Source: Liolophura sinensis (lineage: Eukaryota; Mollusca; Polyplacophora; Chitonida; Chitonidae). Taken from it: DNA of 64,000 bases. The notes below the pieces were generated by a model, which had not been told where the DNA came from, searched no databases, and was given only the letters and a program-made list of their open reading frames with translations. Within the stretch, counting starts at the first letter, position 1. Every line of letters starts with the position of its first letter. The translations under genes were made by a program, and so were the position numbers. The stretch covers positions 3,415,501 through 3,479,500 of the forward strand of contig NC_088303.1 in the NCBI RefSeq assembly GCF_032854445.1, given 5' to 3'. Shown here in pieces: positions 60,232 through 64,000 of this stretch.

Positions 60232-61574
60232 ACCAAATTCAGTGTTCATCAACTAGATTATCATACGATCTGGTGTTTCTGGGTGTGAATCAAACAGGGA
60301 CTCGTTTTCTCATGCTGAAAGAAGTGGAGTTGACAGTCAAAGTATTTGGTCAACCTCGAAGGAATTCAAGCAGAATATCAGCGAGAGAGTGAATCACTTT
60401 TAAGATTTGATGAACCAATTTATGTTCATTTGTAAAAATTTGGTACACGAAATTTATCACATCTTGACCAGGAAACTTGTCCAAACGGAATATTGATAGA
60501 TCAGTATTTACTGTGTTGTGGTCCTTCGAATGCTGTCTGTTTTTTATTTTATTTTATCAGAAAATGTTTTCGTCACAATGGAGATCTTTATTTAGAAGTC
60601 ATAAGTTGAACTTGCAACTGGTAACTTCAAACCAGAGTTAGTTTATCAATTCTAATTCTGTTCCAGTTGAACTGTTAGGTCTCTATTCAACGTGAGGGAA
60701 ATATTCGGTATGAATATGGATTTAATGGTGCTTCCACAAGGAATGAAGCTATTCATGTTATGTCACGCCGATCTTTGTTGATATGTTATAAAAGTTTCTC
60801 ATTATAAATTGTGCTTCAGCAATTTTGTTTCGTATTTTCATTGATTTATTAAGTATAGCCAGCGTCAGTCCCGTTTCTACTGTCGTGAATGTCGGTGTAA
60901 AAGAGCTTTGAGTAACAAATTATTGAATTAACGTTAACGACGATTTTTATCTGAAGCGCTCGAGTGAGAGGTTTACGACTTCCTTCACACACAGTTTGCC
61001 CCGTGTTGAGACGTGGTTTTGTTTAGCTTTAGACCGCTAATGGGAAGATAGTGATTTATAAAGACTGAAGGTGAATCCTCGTCCCCTTGAACTTACTGCA
61101 CCCAGCACTGTAAAGGATAGAAATATAAGGAGCTGTTGACTTGAATTCTGTTGTACCTGGCTCAGAGCATACAGATTCCTGTCTACCAGTCACAGGGCGG
61201 TTGTTTACCGTCGTTGTGGGCACCTAACAATCGTAGAAGTGAAGGATTCTTGACAATGCCGCTTAACAACGATTACAAAACAAGCGATAAACACACCCGC
61301 GTTGTAAACAGATGTGTAGGTTCAATCTTGAGGAAGCACTTTGTCAAAATTTACTTGTTTTTCTCTTCAGTATTTGACAGTAACACAGAGCTGGGTGGGT
61401 CAACAGAATCATCTGCACAATTTACTTTTCACGTTTGCACGCGCAACTGCCATGGTGACGTAATTCCTACCGTGGTGGTTGCCCATTGTAGTCACGTGTT
61501 CGCATTACTCAGAGAACTTTTTGCAAGCGGACCGTGGTCTGACAACACAACTGCACGCCTTGGGATAACGATGC
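60232..61574 (+). other. DHX35 3' UTR and downstream region
   Basis: The 3' UTR must begin at 60232. I found no canonical AATAAA; an ATTAAA lies far downstream at about 61606. The 143-aa plus ORF (61151-61582) has no domain and overlaps repeat-like sequence, so it is not called. Confidence 0.45.
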
Positions 61575-61761
61575 AATCTTAGACTTAAGTCAAAAACTTC
61601 AGTCATTAAAATTGGTTTGTTTCTTCCCCTTATTTAGCTTAAATTTGTTCTGCAATATAACTTACCCAGAATTTTACACTGTCAAGCAATATTTTTGACC
61701 TTGTTACTTAAGAAATAACAATTTTTAAAATGATTTCAAATTTTAACGTAAGTCTAAGATT
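61575..61761. mobile_element. 187-bp MITE
   Basis: AATCTTAGACTTAAGTCAAA at the left is mirrored by TTTAACGTAAGTCTAAGATT at the right: about 20-bp inverted ends with few mismatches. The interior is AT-rich. No target duplication assigned. Confidence 0.7.
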
Positions 61762-61804
61762 ACTTGACCAGGACTTTAAGTTTCCAAAAGTCCAATATCT
61801 ATTT

Positions 61805-61930
61805 TACTGACTTACTGACTGGTTGTTACATTTAACGCCGCACTTAAGAATTTTCACTTAAACAATGATGGACAGTTTTTATGGGTGAAGGAAGCCGGTG
61901 TAAACCACCGAGCTTTGAGAAGTTACTAAT
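61805..61930 (-). repeat. SINE-A-like fragment, strongly diverged
   Basis: TTTAACGCCGCACTTAAGAA, TTTTCACTTAAACAATGATG and GAAGCCGGTGTAAACCACCG follow the SINE-A tail order with many changes. It may belong to a related older family. Confidence 0.5.
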
Positions 61931-62025
61931 GAACTTTGCCATATGTGATGCACAGATACGCACACTAAATCAGTGAAGGGAAGTGATCTTCAGCGAACGT
62001 TAGGACTATACAACCGGCCATATGC

Positions 62026-64000
62026 CACAGACCCCCATTAGTTTTCCATAAGCGACAATGTTAACGTTTAGCGCTGTAGCTCAGTCCCAAACATTCCGAG
62101 GCCAATAAGCTTTGGTGCATACCTGGCCCAGCCTGTGAGAAAGAAGCTGTAAAAATCTTGACATAGGTTGACCGTCAAAATCTGGACCTTTCCATGCCGG
62201 CAGCTGGGAGGGGTGCCTAGCAACGCCAAGGGGACGTCACTCGCAGCCTCATCACCACCTGTCTCCTTGTATCCTCTCGCCCCAGAATTTCAAACTTTCA
62301 CCATTAAAACTCATACCTGCCCAAAGCTTAGACAATTTCCATCATTTTGATACCAAGCATGCACCTGTACACCAAAAACGGCAGGCTGGCAGCAAAAAAA
62401 GACTTTACACCCTGAAATTACACAGAACTACAATCGTCCCTACCGAAAAACGGAAGTTGTAATGGGGGTCTGTGTCCTATCACACCAGCCAACTTTTTTC
62501 AAAATCAATAATTTTTGCACCACATAATGCTTACTACCTCTAAACCTCACACATAAAGTTACAGCTTGATACATGCAAAAACTTTTGAGTAGGAGGAATT
62601 TAACTTGGGGTTACCCCTATCTGGAAATGTGTCTGTTTGTCCGCCTCAAGCACAAAGTTCAAAGCTCTGTAGTGCACATACCGTTCAAAATATCTTCAAC
62701 CAGGTCAAATGTTTTGGAAAGCTGGTATGTATATCTGCAAGAAAAATGAAAAAATTCCAATGACAAAGTATTTTACATTTTCCATTGACAAACATTTAGA
62801 AAATTATGGATTTTCAAGTAGATTTTCTTGTTTACAGCAGTGTTAAGAAAATACTTAAAAGCCAAAAGTGTCAAAATATATATCAAAAGACAGGTAATTT
62901 ATCTGACAATTCACTTACAAAATATAGGACATACCTTTTAGCAACTTTGTGCAAAATTTGACTTAAAGTGATACAGGTGGGTAGCAAAGCGGAGTTTCAA
63001 AATTCCAGAAAAGTACATTTTGATCACCATCAAAGTAAACATATGCATCCAAATTGATATAGAAATGCTCATAGGCACAGTTTCCATGGATAGGGCTAAA
63101 GAAAAGACTAGTATCCCTTTTACATAGTGATTCACATGATAAAACCCTTTAAAAGATCACCCACTACCCCCCCCCCCCCCCACTACCCCCCTTTCCCGTC
63201 TCCCCCATGGCTGCCATTGGTTGGCTGGCTTACCTCAACTCACAGTGCAAAAGAATCCCACCACCTGTGTTGTTGCCTCAGACTAAATTAGTACTTTCCA
63301 CATAACAAACACCAAAGTGTGACACTGGCATCTACAAGAGATAAGTAGAGGGGAGAAATATGAATTTGCCACTTACAAAAATAAAGCCACACAGTACATG
63401 CACATTGGTCATTCAGACAGTCAGCAAGGCAACCCTCCCAAGACATGTTGAAGGGACCCAAGAAGAGGGGAAAAGCTATACTTTTTAACCTGTAACAACA
63501 CAGAAATCCTCAAATAATCAGTGAGAAATTACATCCGTAATCAGGTTCCACACTGGGTGTTCCTGGGTGGGCATGAGGAATGGACATTCAAACTGTCCGT
63601 ACATATATGAGAAACCTGTGACGTTTCCCCGGTTGGGGGGGAGGGGGGGGGGGGGCTGGAGGGGTATGTATCATGGTGTAGTACCGGACCAATGACGGGG
63701 ATTCTAGGTCGGCCAAGGGAGTGGAAGACTGCATCCGAATGGTCAGGCCTTTGAGGAAGCTGAACGGCTAGTAGACCCCACTCACCTAGGTAGATCCCAG
63801 TTCAATATATGCATAAACCAGGCAAAGTTCACTGACGCCATGTTTGGGAGACAAGATCTAAAGAGGGAAACCAAGACGAAAGCTCAATAGGTATTAAACT
63901 AGGATGTGAAAGCCATATGTAGCTGTCTAATTTCTAACTTTTGTGTGAGGACATTGGAAACATAAAAAAATCCCAGTTGCCCAGGGAGGTGGATGCCACA
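62026..64000 (+). mobile_element. Second Mutator-like element, decayed, running off the window
   Basis: Begins with a 449-bp copy of the end repeat (62026-62474; CACAGACCCCCATTA and TAATGGGGGTCTGTG termini, a perfect 15-bp inverted pair). It then follows the interior of the first element in order: TCCTATCACACCAGCC, AATCAATAATTTTTGCACCA, the C-run at about 63168-63181, and the region around the transposase start at about 63360. Most of the N-terminal transposase region is deleted or scrambled. The right end and any HNH gene lie beyond 64000. Confidence 0.78.
63360..64000 (+). pseudogene. Mutator-like transposase fossil
   Basis: At 63361 an ATGAATTTG corresponds to the transposase start of the first element and homology continues for about 100 bp. 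After a gap of several hundred aligned bases, 63690-63870 matches the DGDS-to-DPTHLGRSQF part (GGGATTCTAGGTCGGCCAAG, GACCCCACTCACCTAGGTAG). Stops and indels break every frame. Confidence 0.72.

Noticed and set aside
61151-61582. 143-aa plus ORF downstream of DHX35
   Set aside because: No domain, overlaps repeat-like sequence and the MITE edge; composition is not gene-like.

Overview
The window is animal nuclear DNA, most likely from a mollusc or a close lophotrochozoan. It has GT-AG introns, three families of tRNA-headed SINEs, and a dense mix of decayed LINE, Ty3/gypsy, BEL/Pao, hAT and Mutator-like elements. There are no bacterial-style operons. The organism is inferred from repeat and protein character; no species is claimed.

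One host gene organises the window. Seven plus-strand exons between 1966 and 60231 encode the C-terminal third of a DEAH-box RNA helicase of the DHX35 type (HA2 plus OB-fold region). The 5' part lies upstream of the window. All six introns have GT-AG ends and the codon phases agree at every junction. Five introns are 0.5-3.6 kb, but the one from 7087 to 56191 is about 49.1 kb and holds most of the other content.

Inside the giant intron, from left to right: a gypsy RT scrap; two nested LINE fossils (8190-13790), one split by a 1.9-kb TIR element and the other hit by two SINEs; a gypsy gag fossil (14310-15250); a 4.3-kb Mutator-like element (15341-19684) carrying a nearly intact transposase and an antisense HNH/His-Me-finger endonuclease between two direct 450-bp repeats; a hAT fossil (20981-22569); a 36-bp minisatellite; a BEL/Pao provirus-like element with both LTRs (24569-33158), its right LTR split by a 1-kb insertion; an intact intronless minus-strand class A GPCR gene (33884-34906); gypsy gag-protease debris; SINEs and MITEs; an 81-bp minisatellite array (45236-47236) inside a dispersed repeat family; a hAT-like MITE; and 17-bp and 29-bp minisatellites. 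The last helicase introns hold one of two nearly identical 1.14-kb repeats. A second, decayed Mutator-like element runs off the right edge from 62026.

The genes most likely to be functional are the DHX35 helicase, the nested antisense neuropeptide-type receptor and possibly the HNH ORF. The Mutator transposase is one base away from an open frame. The other long ORFs are minisatellite artefacts or transposon fossils. The most unusual feature is the Mutator/HNH element: its two 450-bp ends are direct repeats, each bounded by its own short inverted termini, and the same unit also occurs alone elsewhere in the window.
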